From Nageia nagi (taxonomy: Eukaryota > Pinophyta): DNA of 64,000 nucleotides. Position 1 is the stretch's first letter. Each line of letters opens with the position of its first letter. Shown here piece after piece: positions 12,436 through 24,530 of the stretch. A model generated the notes under the pieces. That model was given only the letters and a program-made list of their open reading frames with translations. It did not search any database and was not told the DNA's origin. The position numbers and the translations under genes were made by a program. The DNA lies in NCBI GenBank assembly GCA_050084985.1, contig JBITNC010000001.1:103912001-103976000 (forward strand). The letters are read 5' to 3'.

Positions 12436-12660
12436 CTAATTGAAGTAGATGAGGATATTCTTCACCATTTCCTTATATAGTTGCATCCTAGGATCTTTAG
12501 TGTTGTAGATGTTGAAAACTTGATGTACTATAAGTTGAGATTCATCAAATATTTTGATCCTTTTCACTTTCATAAGTATTGCATCCTTTAGACCAAGAAT
12601 CTGAGCCTCATATTCTACCATATTATTAGTGCAATCCAAACTTAAATGCTAGGAAATAGG
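12436..12660 (-). pseudogene. second RNase H-like domain of the gypsy element
   Basis: A 67-codon open stretch reads NNMVEYEAQILGLKDAI, then IKIFDESQLIVHQV and TKDPRMQLYKEMV. It matches the archaeal-type RNase H fold of Tat-group plant elements: N-N-x-A-E-Y-E-A, then D-S-x-L-I-x-x-Q-V. The conserved Glu of AEYEA is kept and the Asp before Ser is kept (DES, with an extra residue type at the usual GDS). It follows the RT/RNase H part and precedes integrase, the order expected for this group. Confidence 0.72.
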
Positions 12661-12699
12661 GATAGCATCACTATGAGTATTAATAAAAATAATTCCTAA

Positions 12700-14090
12700 C
12701 CATTCTCCATGAATTTATTTAGAAACATTGAAGAACAAGGTCCATTCATCATTTTTCGTAAAACTAACAAAAACTTGCTACAACTTAAACTCAGGATTGG
12801 AGTGATAGTGGAGGGATGCAACAAAACTGATCAATTTAGGGGTGTTTTAACTTTTCATTTCATCTAAAAATTATTCTTATGTGCTTTATACTTCATTTTA
12901 TGGATTATTGGTAATGAAATTTCCTATAGCCTATCCCTTTATCAACTTTTGAGTGATAAAACAAAATAAAATTCTTGAACCAATATTATCCATTTTGTAG
13001 TGCTTTCAGATAGGTAGGACTTGGACATGAGATATCTGAGAGGATCTTTTGAGCTATGACATATGTTGTATTTCCAAGAATGCAATGTCTTAAGTTTTTG
13101 GTTTATAATATTAAACTAAAACAAAAGTAAAGTCTTACTGACATAGTAGATTTGTCTTTCCATGTTCTTGTCATTCTTTTGAGCTAGCATTACCCCTATG
13201 TAGTTAATGTTGCTAAAACATAAGGTAAAAAAATATTTTACAAATTATAATGGGTTAATATTGGAGCATTAATAACATACCTTTCTATGTTTTCCAAATC
13301 CTTTTAACACTTGTCATCCCAAATGATTTTCTCACCTTTCTTCATCAAATAAGAAAATGGGGAATTCATATCTACTAAATGAGCAATGAACCTTCTGATT
13401 GCTTAAATTATTTCTTTAGGAATTCTTAATTACTTTAATATCTTAGAAGGAGGCAAATCAATAATGGCCAAAACTTTCTTAGGATTGACCTTTATACCTC
13501 TTCTTGAAATAATGAACCTAAGCAATTTACTTGATGAGACTGCAAATGCAGACTTCTGAGGTTTCAACTTCAACTTATACTCTCTCATTCTTTGGAAAAT
13601 ATTTCTCAAATATGACATGTGATCATCTCTAGTTATGGATTTGGTTAGGATATCATCAACATATACCTCAACACTATCATAGATCATATCATGGAACATA
13701 GTCACCATGTCTCTTTGATAAGTTGTAGTTTCATTCTTTAGACCAAAAGGCATGACTACCCAACAAAATGTACCCTAAGGAGGAAAAAAAATTGTTTTAT
13801 GTTGGTCCTCCTTATTGATCCTAATTTTATTATATCCAAAAACTCCATCCATGAAAGATAAATCATCATGGCCTATTATTGAATCTACAATCATATCAAT
13901 GTTAGAAAAAGTAAAGGCATCCTTATGGCATGCCTTGCTGATATATTTAAAATATGTACACCATGTTATTTCACCATTAGGCTTGGCTGAGGCACAATGT
14001 TATAAATTCATGAATAATAATCAATAGGAACAATAAAACTTATATTAATATACTTCTCAATTTCCTTTATAATAGAAAGTGCTATACTAT
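12700..14090 (-). pseudogene. gypsy reverse transcriptase and RNase H remnant
   Basis: The RT begins around 14,030 with SFMDGVFGYNKIRINKEDQH and continues at 13,753-13,430 as an open 107-codon block. That block contains MPFGLKN and the catalytic YVDDIL box (near 13,648-13,667), DHMSYLRNIFQRM and FIISRRGIKVNP. Downstream traces of RNase H read NYIGVMLAQKNDKNMERQIYY and DPLRYLMSK between about 13,230 and 13,030. A TAG interrupts PP-GTFCW before the MPFGLKN motif, and further stops follow. The DD pair is intact, but the polyprotein is not. Confidence 0.8.
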
Positions 14091-14802
14091 GATGTATCGT
14101 TCTAGGATTTTGTTAAACTAGTTTGATAATTTGATTAACAAACTAGACTATTAGTGATAAAATCAGGGTCAAGACCAAGCATATTAGAATAAGACCAAGC
14201 AAATATTAAGAAAACTCTTGTAATAGTAGGTAGTACCTTTCCTATTCATCCAACATTAACTAAGCTCCTATTTTAACTAATCATGGGTCCTACTAGTTAC
14301 CAATGTTTACTCTAACAATTTATTCACTAAGATAGGATATTTCATAACTAAGTTGGGGTGATATAGGGAATGTGCTCATTCCTACATCCAAAATCAATTG
14401 TAAAATATGGGAATAATGGAGTGGAAGTGCTAGGAACCCAATGTCATCATCCCATTATGGAATGGGAAGACTAACTATGAAATAAAGATGGCCTAGAACT
14501 ATGACTAGCTTTATGAAAAATGAATGGAAATAAAAGTAAGGATAAGATCTAACCTATCATATCTGCATCATCCATGCATATCTCATCCCCAAAATATGCA
14601 TGATATCACATGAACCATGATACAAGCCTTTTTTCACTATATTTGGGGAACTCACATCATACTCCCAGCTTATCAAGGATGGAATCATCATTTCTAAAAG
14701 TATCCACTCAAACCAAAGCTATAGGAGGTAGGAATGGATCTACATAGCAATCTTGGAATTCCTTTGTTGTACCATGCATTATCCCATAATCCAACAACTC
14801 AT

Positions 14803-14914
<112 letters not shown>

Positions 14915-15261
14915 GCAACCTTGATCATTGCTATCTACATGTTGAACCCTTGGGATTGATGAAAATGAGCTTGGTGTAGGATCATCAAATCTAACATCAA
15001 TTATTCTCTTATGTTGAAATTCATTTGCAATGGGTTCTATAATGCTTTTCTCATTCTTACCTAATACTTTTCCACTATACTAATATTTGTGCATATATTC
15101 ATTAACAAAAGCATAATCAATGCTATTGAAATGCATAGTTACTTGACTTGGTATTTTTATTAAATGGGAGTGATATCTTCACTATATGGTTCTTGATACA
15201 CATCTACAAGATTTTCCTCTACATTAATAGTAACCTACTTACCTTTATGCATAAATTTAAT

Positions 15262-15837
15262 CTACCGATGCAGGGTGGAAGTAACAACACTAATCTTATG
15301 GACCCATAATATACCAAGAAATAAGTTATATTGCAATTTCAATTGAAAAATATAGACTTTTTGATGAACTATTTTACCACCTACTTTAATAGGCATAGAT
15401 ACATATCCAATGCATTCTTTTTCAGTATTATCAAACTCTTTGATGCTAATAGTGGTTCTTTTCATTTTGGCATATATGGAAGGAAAGCACTTTTGTAATA
15501 ATTCAATTGAAGATACATCGATAATTGAACCACTATTAATAAAAGCTTTTTTAATAGGAACACTATCAATGTTAACACAAATATACAATCCTAGATTTTT
15601 CACAATAACATCCTCACTAGGAAATTTACTTTCTTAAAAGGAAAGCATGTTACAAACTAAATTAGTGTCAAGATTGCCTACCAATTCAACAAATTTAGTA
15701 ATAGGAATATCTGCATCAACTTCAATTTTTTTATGTGCATCAAATAAAGAATGTCTATGGTCAATTGAAAATTGTAAAAGGTTGAAAATACTTATCTTGG
15801 CATAGGTTATCTTTAATTGCTCAAGGAGTTGTTGCAT
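15262..15837 (-). pseudogene. gypsy aspartic protease region
   Basis: Two open blocks, 15,837-15,634 (67 codons) and 15,603-15,262 (113 codons), are separated by one stop. The second contains KKAFINSGSIIDVSS, corresponding to the retroviral-type protease active site Asp-Ser/Thr-Gly, followed by KECIGYVSMPIKVGGK and QYNLFLGILWVH. The catalytic Asp is replaced by Asn (AAT for GAT), so the enzyme would be inactive even if read. This part would have cleaved the element's own polyprotein. Confidence 0.72.
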
Positions 15838-16019
15838 AGTAGGGTTGAAAGCAATTTACATTTGCTTAGTTGTAGTTGGATTGACATTCCCTCTAGGTAT
15901 TCCTCTTCTAATGACATTGTATAGTTCTTAGTTAAATATGACATTTGTTGTGAGTGGTTAGGCATCCTTTGAATCTACTACAATGGCCTCATACTATATT
16001 TTACCATCATCTAGTAATT

Positions 16020-17056
16020 TCCATAATTGTTATCTCAAGATCATACATGCATTTATTCTATGACCTTGAACTTTGTGATACTTGCAAAATTTTTCTTAAT
16101 TGTACCAACTAGATTTATCATCATGAGGACCTAGCTCTTATTTTGGATCATGTTTGATTATTTCTTTTTTGTAAATAGTCCTTGAACATAACAATAGGAT
16201 CCAAAGGTAACTTATTGTTCTTTATAAAATTTTTATTTTCTTGACTCTTTTGTTGCTCTTTGGATGAAGGCTCCTCTATGGCACAAACCTCTTTATCTTC
16301 TTTCCTCTAATGTCTACCCCCCTTAGTCTCCTTGTTAGGGTTTCCATATTTCAATTCACCCATATCAAGTAACCACTTCTCTTTTTGGGCAAGCCTATAC
16401 ACAATCTCAATAAAGGGTAAGGTCATATAATCTATGGCTATGAACTTTAATTTAGGATGGATATTATGGACAAACATGAATATGATATGAGAGTCATATA
16501 AGGGTTTAGGAATCATGCTCCATATCATTTGAAACCTTTGGGAAAATTTATCAAATCATTCATTTGGACCTTGGATAGAACTAACTAGATCTGAAACTAT
16601 CATTTGTATAGTAGCACAATATTTGAAATGGATATAAAATTTTAAGATAAGTTGTACATAGAAATTAATTAACTTATTAGGTAAAGAGAAGTACCAATTG
16701 AATGCATCATCTTTAAATGTAGTAGGGAAGTATTTGGCCATAAAATTATCATTCATCCCAAATTTCAACTTGAATTTCATTTCAAAAGACTAGATATAAG
16801 CCATAGGATTTCACTCACCGTTTTATGTGTCAAAAATAGGTTCCATTTGTAGAGAAGATGCCCTAGTATTGCCAATCACATCATATAGCAGATTTAAATA
16901 CCTAGTTATGAGTGTAACACCTATAAAGGATTGATTGTTGCTTGCAATGTTAGAGGCTTCACTTCTTTCTTCATTTCCTTTTAGCATTTCCTTGAGGTTA
17001 GCTATGGTAGCCTCATAAAATCTATTGACCATGGTAAGAAATTGAGATGGTTTCAT
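16020..17056 (-). pseudogene. gypsy gag remnant with zinc-knuckle-like motif
   Basis: Three open blocks (17,056-16,823; 16,780-16,556; 16,528-16,307) read collinearly. The first is an N-terminal helical part (MVNRFYEATIANLKEML). The Retrotrans_gag core follows with FPTTFKDDAFNWYFSLPNK and STYIQ-like text ending SSIQGPNE. The tail has AQKEKWLLDMGELKYGNP. Near 16,092-16,020 there is CKYHKVQGHRINAC, spaced as a Cys/His nucleocapsid motif. Gag would package element RNA in cytoplasmic particles. Stops and a frameshift break it. Confidence 0.8.
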
Positions 17057-17145
17057 TTATGAAACACTTGATATGCAAGATTAGTCCTATCCAAAGCCCT
17101 AGGATTTTAGCATAACTATTGAAGGACACTATGATGTATCAAAAA

Positions 17146-17163
17146 GATGTCGAGTTCACCAAT
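17146..17163 (-). other. putative primer binding site of the gypsy element
   Basis: On the minus strand, directly after the 5' LTR end (...GGTTACAACA), the sequence is ATTGGTGAACTCGACATC. A TGG two bases from the LTR, complementary to a tRNA CCA end, is the usual primer-site layout. I cannot assign the tRNA. Confidence 0.5.
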
Positions 17164-17897
17164 TGTTGTAACCAAAATAATAATTATTAAGATTATTTAT
17201 ACAATAATTAAATTCATCAAGTAACTATGAATAATAAGAAATTGATGATATTAAAGATGATAATGAACTAATTTACCTTGACCTATAAAAACTAGATTTT
17301 TGAAAGATACAAACCTGTACTTTACCTTTGAGGAGGAACGAAGGAAAAATTCAATCAAAAGAGGACGAATGAAAAGCTTTAGTGAAATATGGAGCCACAA
17401 ATCTGACCTCAACACAATGGTAGTGTTAGAATACTAGCAAAAATGCCCAGTTACCATTCTAGAATGCCTCACCCTTTCACTCAATATCATTATCACGCCT
17501 TCAATCAATCAAATCTTGCTTGCAAAGGGATGAAAAATTGTAGGAATGCAAAGCTTAAAGTATAACAAAATCAAGAGATGATAGGTGGTGTTAAAAAATA
17601 CTAATCAAAATTGACACAAGTATATTTCCATCTATCAAGGATTTAGGACTATATCATGTCATGTCTTATATTTGATCATGCACAACCCCTCAACCTTTAT
17701 AAGAAAGAGGTCTAGTACTAAGGTTCCTCCTTAGGCTTATTATGATGTTGAGATGACCTATTACCATAAAACATAAAGGTATATGAGAGTGCACATGAAA
17801 AATAATATTTATTTATTAAATTAAATAAATTATTTCAAATATATAAAAAGGTATTTTAATTAAATAAAAATTCATTTTTAGGTGTTAATATATGGCA
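17164..17897 (-). repeat. 5' LTR of the minus-strand gypsy element
   Basis: Partner of 9425-10,158. On the plus strand it begins TGTTGTAACC and ends ATATGGCA, giving TG...CA termini. It lies next to gag and the primer site, which fixes the element's orientation. Confidence 0.88.
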
Positions 17898-18293
17898 CAA
17901 GGTAGAAGTCTACCAAAACCATAGAATAGAATGGCCACTTGGGTCATAAAATATTTCACACTTTATGGGTGATTCACTATTGTGTTTGGTACTCACCTCT
18001 TTCTCCTCAACCATTTCAGATGGGGTAGGAAATTCCTAGAATGGAGAATCAACTTTGCCATTTTTTTATAAGATGCTATGATGAATTTTATCAAGAATGT
18101 GCAAAAGAAGAAGTGGCCTAAACGAAGGCACCAATGCCTCATGGATTTAATGTATAAAAAAAATCCAATGAATCAACCTATGACTAATCTTCTCACTTCT
18201 TGTTCTAGCAAAATGAATCAAAAGTTGAAGTGCAGCCATGCAACTGCTACAAAAAAGAAGGATGTAGAAGGAAGCCCTAGCTCCTTAGGATGA
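17898..18293 (+). pseudogene. right half of the ORF split by the gypsy insertion, basic tail
   Basis: The frame starting at 17,898 continues that of 9204-9424 once the element is removed. It reads GRSLPKP, then (after a TAG) MATWVIKYFTLYG, a TGA, and FTIVFGTHLFLLNHFRWGRK, and stays in the same frame through the 71-codon block from 18,078. TAG (17,922) and TGA (near 17,958) stops fit C-to-T or G-to-A decay. The block from 18,078 is basic (KKKWPKRRHQ, TATKKKD). I do not recognise the family; continuity of frame over 130 codons argues it was a real coding sequence. Confidence 0.55.
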
Positions 18294-18945
18294 TGTGGTA
18301 GAAGAGATAGAGAAAAAAAAGAAAACTCATAGAAGGAAGAGAAGGAAAGTGAGAACATCAAAACCAAATCCCCTTAAGCAACCTCAAAGAATCAAAAGAC
18401 AAAATGTAAGGCTTAGGGCAAGGGGTATTCTCCACTTTCTAAGAAGAAGAAACCCTTGAAGGTATATGTAGAGAAATATAAGGAAGAAACCAATCCAATC
18501 CCCCCATAAAATGAAGTAAATATCTATAGGTCCATATCTCCCATGAAGCCAAAGAAGAAATCTTGGATGAGGTTGTTGATATTAGCACCCCTACCCATCA
18601 AAAATATGACATGCATCTAGACCTTTTATCATGAGAAAGGAGTGGACCACATAAGCCCCACTCAAAATTATCCCCATATATGTTAGGATACCTAAGAATC
18701 TGAGATCAAGTAGACCTAAGAAAAAGATCCTAAAGAAGAAGAAGAAGATGAGAGGATCAATCACTAGTATAATTGAACAATTGGGTAGCTAGAATCCAAA
18801 GGTGCCAAAGTTGAGCTCTGACAAAGAAGGGAAGGATACCCCTCCCAGAATAAATAGTCTTTGATGTAGTCTTTTTGTATCACTATTTTCTAATGTGCCT
18901 CAATTTTTGCTAAAATTATCTCTACTAGGATGAAAATGCTTATAC
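18294..18945 (+). other. lysine/arginine-rich decayed coding continuation
   Basis: After the stop at 18,293 the plus strand remains strongly biased to Lys/Arg/Glu/Ser codons in shifting frames (for example RRDREKKKTHRRKRRK, KKKILKKKKKMRGS near 18,720-18,760). It looks like the decayed low-complexity tail of the upstream ORF. No domain is recognisable. Confidence 0.35.
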
Positions 18946-18949
18946 ATGT

Positions 18950-20048
18950 AGGGTAAATACAATAAGTTGAGTCCCACTTTTGGCCAAAAAGTGGAATTGT
19001 TTTACTTGATTTTCATGTTTTATCACAATTAATCTCAAAATTTAAAGTAATTAGAGTTGAAATCTTGAAAAAATTCTATCTAGTAAAAATGTAATGCTCA
19101 AAGTCTAGTTTTCAAATATGTAATTTATTCCAATACCAAGGTCATAGAAATAAACTTTTGATAGGCATGTTTAAAACCCACTTTTTAAAAATACAATTAT
19201 AGAATGACACCCCCATTATGTACCTCAAGCATAATTGGACCTAAATTAAAATATTTTGTTAAGTCCTTTTGGGTAAAGATACCTAAGACATTAAAGATTA
19301 TGGATGATATTTTTTTAAAATTTTTTCATAAAAATATTATTTTCATTAATTTTTCTTTAGAACAAATTATCATTTCAAAAAATGCTCATGTCCCTCAAGT
19401 ATAATTTGACATAAAATTATCATTTTTGATTAATTTATTTTTTTAAACTTGTAGGGAATTGTATGTAGGTTATGGATATATATTTTATTTTTCATAATTC
19501 CAAAAAGATGAAAAGTTATTTAGAAAATACAAAATGTTATTTTTTGAAGTTTATAGACCCTCTTTCATTGAAAATTATATTAAAAATATAAAATCTAATC
19601 CAATTATAAAATAAATAACATATTTGAAATCTACACTCTCTCATCCATAATCCTACAAAATTTAATGAAATATTGCTTGTAAAAGCATCATTAAACACAT
19701 GTCTAAAGTCAATAAAGTCTAATAACATTGTCATGACCTTGAAGTTATAGGTCCAAAGCTAAGGTTCAAGTCACCAAACCTAATTCCAAGTGAAAATGGT
19801 GGGTACAAATTTTGAATTTAAGTATTGAGATCCTAGTCCCCCCATATATTATAGTATTCTAGGACTATGATCCCCAAGGGTGGGATCCAAGGGGTAAGAT
19901 CCCAACCTTGTAATCCTAATCCTAGCTCAAGGATCTTGAACGAAATAGGACTAAGATTCTAACCCCTAGGATCTTGACCCTATGTTAAAAAAAACTAATT
20001 CCCATGAGTTACACGAAAGTGGGACTCAACTTATTGTACTTACCCTAT
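18950..20048 (+). mobile_element. non-autonomous TIR DNA transposon, member 1
   Basis: The ends are inverted repeats of about 33 bases: left GGGTAAATACAATAAG then TTGAGTCCCACTTT (18,951-18,981), and right its complement AAAGTGGGACTCAA then CTTATTGTACTTACCC (20,016-20,045). Both ends are flanked by TA, consistent with a 2-base TA target duplication. The first about 270 bases are homologous to the reverse complement of the right end of the 32,016-32,812 element. No transposase is encoded. A small GATC-rich block sits near the right end. A Tc1/mariner-like superfamily is suggested only by the TA flanks. Confidence 0.8.
19830..19985. repeat. GATC-rich low-complexity block
   Basis: Irregular repeats of GGATC(C/T)/GATCCC/TAGGAC occur here: TATGATCCCCAAGG, GGGATCCAAGG, AAGATCCCAACC, AAGGATCTTGAAC, AGGATCTTGACC. 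The block lies inside the first TIR element and has no counterpart in the second one, so it is an insertion or local expansion. Confidence 0.6.
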
Positions 20049-20855
20049 AATTAGAGTTGTAGTTTATCTACTGTTGTGTAGTATATAGGTAGATATATTA
20101 GCATAGTTGTGCTATATTTGGTACATATCCTAAACAAGAATATTTTCTAATTGTAATAGGTTTTGGTGACCTTATCAAAATAGATATGTTTTTTTGATAA
20201 TATATCTACATTTAATCAAAAAAATATTGCTCACTATTCACATGTGTTATATCCTTTTAAAAAATTATGTCTATATCTATATTACCATCAAGATACTTAT
20301 TTTTACATTGCAATTTCCATAATGTTTTATATTATTTTTATCCTTGTTTTATCAAGTTCTCAAGATTATCTTGAATTGGTATATTATTGGGTGTTGAAGA
20401 CATCAATCGATTATAAGTGGTACAATAGAATTATAATATGTCCTCATCTTAATACATATACCTTGCTAGTCTTTGCTATTCTTTGAGATAGTATATAGTC
20501 TAATTTTATTATCTCTTCTCTCCAATTTAATTTCTTGGAAATTATCAATTGTTGAATCAATGCCTTCAAAGTTCAAACACTCACCAACATGGCTTTCCTT
20601 CTCCATATTATCAAAATTCAAACTTGGTTACATATGATGAGAGTCCTATAAACTAAAAATAATGTACATTAGAAAGAAGACCCCAGAACTATACTTTGAA
20701 AATTGAAAATAAGTAGTCAAGAAAATCCATCTTCAACTAAATTTGTTTAAATAATATCCATCTTCAACTAAATTCGTTTAAATAATAATACCCATTAATC
20801 ATGTATTAAATTTTTGTTAGGATGGAAACATAACCAACCTACTAAACCTTTGAAA
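20049..20855. other. AT-rich spacer, nothing recognised
   Basis: An 80-codon plus-strand open stretch at 20,244-20,486 is Tyr/Ile/Leu-rich with no motif and looks like chance in AT-rich DNA. A 25-base direct repeat, CCATCTTCAACTAAATT(T/C)GTTTAAATAAT, occurs at about 20,727 and 20,758. Confidence 0.45.
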
Positions 20856-20859
20856 AATA

Positions 20860-22100
20860 ACAAAGAATATACAAGGCTCATGAAATATTTGATAAGATGC
20901 ATAATTCCACAAAGATTCATGGAATTTAATTATCATATAATATGTATAAAATGGATTTTTTGAAAAATATGTATATGCTTTTAAGTAGATGCATTGTTCA
21001 CCTTCTTTTTCATGTAGGTTATTTTACAAGATGTATTATGAGAATATAGTTTTATGAAAAAAAAATGATAAGAAGATATGAACCTCATGACTATGATAAT
21101 AATTCCATTAAACTCTTTGTTCTAATGAATCCCCTTTGAGCCAATCATATTAGTTTAACCTTTATATATGTTCTACTTGCATGCAACCATATAAGTCTTG
21201 TGGATGAGGGTTGTTAATACTTTAATAACATTAGTGAATCTTATTATATTAATTCTAAGATGAAGCATATACATGCATTGTTAACCTTCTTGGACATGCA
21301 AGATCTCTTGGGAAAGCTGTGAACTTCATTGCTAAAATACTTGTAAATTCTTATAGACATGTATGCATAATATGAAAGATGCATAATGCAAACATAGTTT
21401 CATGGATTGCAATAATTAAAGGATATGCATAAAATAGTATTTCTGAAAAGGCTATAGATACTTCTAAGAATATGCAATTGTCAAGTGTAAAGCTAATATT
21501 TATAATGTAGAAGTAGGTATGGATATCCATATTGTCAAATAATTCCCAAGTATTATATATTCTCATAACATTATAATTTTATAGACTACATCAATCACAT
21601 GATATGAATAAAATGGATTTTGTAAAAAATATTTATACACTTTTATGTAGATACAATTGTTAGATTTAAATCTAAATGAGTTGCAACCCTTACCAACATG
21701 CTTACAGAATGTCCCACCATGGGAGGTTTAAAAGAAGGTATACATATGGTTATGAACTACAATTATTGGAGGATATGCAACTTATGGTTAGAAAAAGGAT
21801 TCCATTAATGCATTGTTATGTAGAATACAAAATGCATGGGAATTGTTTGACAAGGTGCATGGTTAAAATACAACTTTGTGGAATGCAATGATTAAGATAT
21901 ACAAATAATTTCATAGATATATCACACTCACAAACACAAATATATGTAATGAGGGTAGGATATGTAACTTCATGGATTGTAATAATTTTAATATATTCAC
22001 AAAATAGATTATATAAAAAGGATGTAAATACTTTAAGAGGATGAAATCATTAATGTATCTTAGGATGAATCTTCATGTATGCATTGTAAAATACAACTAA
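20860..22100 (+). pseudogene. PPR protein pseudogene (PLS-type repeats)
   Basis: Plus-strand frames carry successive pentatricopeptide pieces. A segment like NHISLTFICVLLACNHISLVDEG then YFNNISESYYI is at about 21,135-21,240. VSWIAIIKGYA-like text with EKAIDTSKNMQLSSVK follows at about 21,400-21,490, and GLKEGIHM with LWNAMIK-like text at about 21,710-21,890. Plant PPR proteins of this class bind organellar RNA. The order near 21,135-21,240 matches the late L2/S2 repeats that precede the E domain in such proteins. Stops and frame shifts occur every few tens of codons, so this is debris, possibly from more than one gene copy. Confidence 0.7.
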
Positions 22101-22189
22101 GTTTTCTTTTTTATCCATCAAAGATAACCCATGCAATAATGATGGAGAAATTGTGATGTTTTTGGGTTAGCTAAGACAACTTCAATACT

Positions 22190-23330
22190 TAGAATTGTAG
22201 GAAAACAATGGATCAAAGATACAAACCTTGTCACCATGTAATTCATCTTCTTGGGTTACACATTCTACCTCTTAATAGGTTTCCTCTTCACCTCCTTCTT
22301 GTCTTGACTCATATTATAAAAGCATTAAAGGGGTTAGTTAATACAAATTCAAAACTATGACAATATTCAATGGGTTAGTTAATCAAAAAATAATTTAAAG
22401 TAATGCAATACCTCTCTAGTAGGATCATCTCCTTTACAAATTTTACCTTCATGGATTGCTTGTTCACCTTATTCTTGTCTTGTCTCCTATTATAAAAATA
22501 ATAAAGGGGTTACTTACTACAACTTCAAAACTATAAAAATATTGAAGGCGTTAGTTAAGGAAACTTCAAAATTTTAAAATATAGGCAACTAATGGATCAA
22601 TGATGTAAACATTGTTACCATGCAAATCACCTTGTATAGTTACACACTCCCTTGTCAAATTTAGTTGCACTTTATGAAAGTCCTGAAAATTGAAAACAAA
22701 ATAGATTAGAAATATGACATCCATAATAGATGTCCATAGAAAATATGTCTTGCCTAATATTATGAAAATATTAAATGGGTTAGTTAATAAAAATTCAAAA
22801 CTATGAAAATATTCAAAGGATTAGTTAAGACAAATTCAAATTTTTGAAATATAGGCAGCTAATCGATCAAGGATGCAAACCATTTCACCATGCAAATAAG
22901 CTTCTATAGTTACACCCTCCCTTGTAAAATTAAGTTGCACTTCATGAGGTTGTTGACAATTAAAAATAAAGTACATTAAAAAGAATGTATCCATAATAGA
23001 TATAAATAAAAAGCATGTATTGCCTCTAATTATAGAAACATTCAAGGGGTCAGTTAATACAAATTCAAAAATATGAAAATATTTAAATAAGTTAGTAAAA
23101 GAAACTAAGAATTTGTATAAATGTAGTACCTACATGGCCATATCATCCACTTCACACATTGCTTCTCTACCTCCTTCATGTCTTGCATCTATTATGAAAA
23201 CATTCAAGACATCAGTTAGTACAAATAAAAAACTATAAAAATAGTGAAGGTGTTAGTTAAGCAAAAGAGAATTTAAATAAATGCAATACTTCTTTGGATG
23301 GATCATCTCCTTCATCTTCCACAAAATACT
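22190..23330 (-). repeat. tandem array of exon-like modules (about 270/175-bp spacing)
   Basis: The block TTCAAAACTATNAAAATATTNAA...GTTAGTTAA recurs near 22,347, 22,525, 22,795, 23,062 and 23,229, at alternating spacings of about 175 and 270 bases. Between them, two minus-strand modules alternate. One is like GTGCAACTTAATTTTACAAG...GATTTGCATGGT...TTTGCATCCTTGATC (at 22,850-22,950, 22,580-22,680 and, partly, 22,195-22,280). The other is like ACAAGACAAGAATAAGGTG. Some modules are preceded by TTTTCAG-like acceptor text, so this resembles repeated exon duplication in a decayed minus-strand gene (for example VQLNFTREGVTIEAYLHGEMVCILD). Family not recognised. Confidence 0.6.
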
Positions 23331-23399
23331 ACATCTTTATGGTTAGTTTACTCTTATATTTATTTTTTATTTTTTTTATTTTTTACATATTCTTTATTT

Positions 23400-24050
23400 T
23401 TTGCATATTTCTATTTTTAACCTAATGTGATCCTTCTAATCCTTTGATAAATCTAGAAACTTCATCACTTTCTCTTTTTTCATCTCTTAGTTTATCAATC
23501 TATTTTAATAGGAATTAAAATCCTTTTTAACCACCTTTGGTATGTCCTCTCTTTCCTTCAAATACTTTTCTCTTCGATACCTTTTGAATGTTCTACCCTT
23601 TTGTAGTTCCAAAAATATCTACTAAGTTAAAGTAATGATTATCTTTCCTCCTATGGTGATTAAATATACAACACTCTCTTAAAACATTTTTTCCCGAAGA
23701 TGACCACAAACACTAGTGGTGCAATAGAGATATAACCTCCAAGCCACATTATGAGCATGCCAATCTTCATCACCACCATGATATTTAAATTATTGGTTAT
23801 ATTGTAATAAATAAATAGGATCAAACATTAATATGTTCATTATATACTAAATTTTTGTAACTAATAAGCATTGAAAAAATACAAACCATTGCAACTTGAA
23901 GGCCACAACCATGAGCAAGACCATAGATAGTAGGAAATGAAAGTTTCCTTCCACCTATGTATTGGTAAAAGAGATCATAAGTTAGCAATATAGCATATAT
24001 TCAAGTAAAATATTATAAACCAAGTGGTGATATACCTTCAAAGAGGTAAG
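23400..24050 (-). pseudogene. decayed minus-strand coding remnant, unrecognised
   Basis: Minus-strand pieces read YGLAHGCGLQVAMVCIF (near 23,930-23,880) and FKYHGGDEDWHAHNVAWRLYL followed by CTTSVCGHL (near 23,790-23,690). A Lys/Glu-rich run with stops (KGRTFKRYREEKYLKERED) follows at about 23,600-23,540. It may be the upstream part of the same gene that carries the tandem exon-like modules. I cannot name it. Confidence 0.4.
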
Positions 24051-24079
24051 AAGTTACCTCTTCACCCAAAGTGCTCTAG

Positions 24080-24530
24080 GAAATAAACATGAAAGATTTG
24101 GAGGAACATATGAGGCCTAGGAATTGTTTGACAAGATGCATGATGTAAATACATTTTCATTGGCTAAAATGATTAGGAGATATATCTAACAAAGCATTTG
24201 GGACCCTACTATAATAAGATAATATTTTTATGTGTTCTTCTTGAATGCAAAATACAAGTATGCAAAATGTGAAAAACTACACAAGGCCTATGAAATATTT
24301 GATAAGATACATGATACATATAGAATATCATAGAATAAAATTATTAGAAGAATTGCCTTAAACTTTTTGATTTAATGAAGCACTTATGACTCAACTATAA
24401 TAGCATAACCTTTGTATGTGTTCTACTTGCATGTAGAAAATAAGTATGCAAAATGTGGAGGAACACATGAGACTTAAGAATTGTTTAACAAGATGAATGA
24501 TGCAAAATGGATAAATTTAAGGCAACCAAG
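24080..24530 (+). pseudogene. PPR repeat fragments
   Basis: Three similar pieces follow the PPR pattern Y-A-K-C-G-x-x-x-x-A-x-x-L/I-F-D-K-M-x-D: LFDKMHDVNTFSWAKMIRRY-like text at about 24,130-24,185, KYAKCEKLHKAYEIFDKIHDT at about 24,250-24,312, and NKYAKCGGTHET at about 24,440-24,480. Frame shifts separate them. Confidence 0.65.

Noticed and set aside
20244-20486. 80-codon Tyr/Ile/Leu-rich open stretch
   Set aside because: AT-rich chance frame; no motif, no start context and no repeat support.
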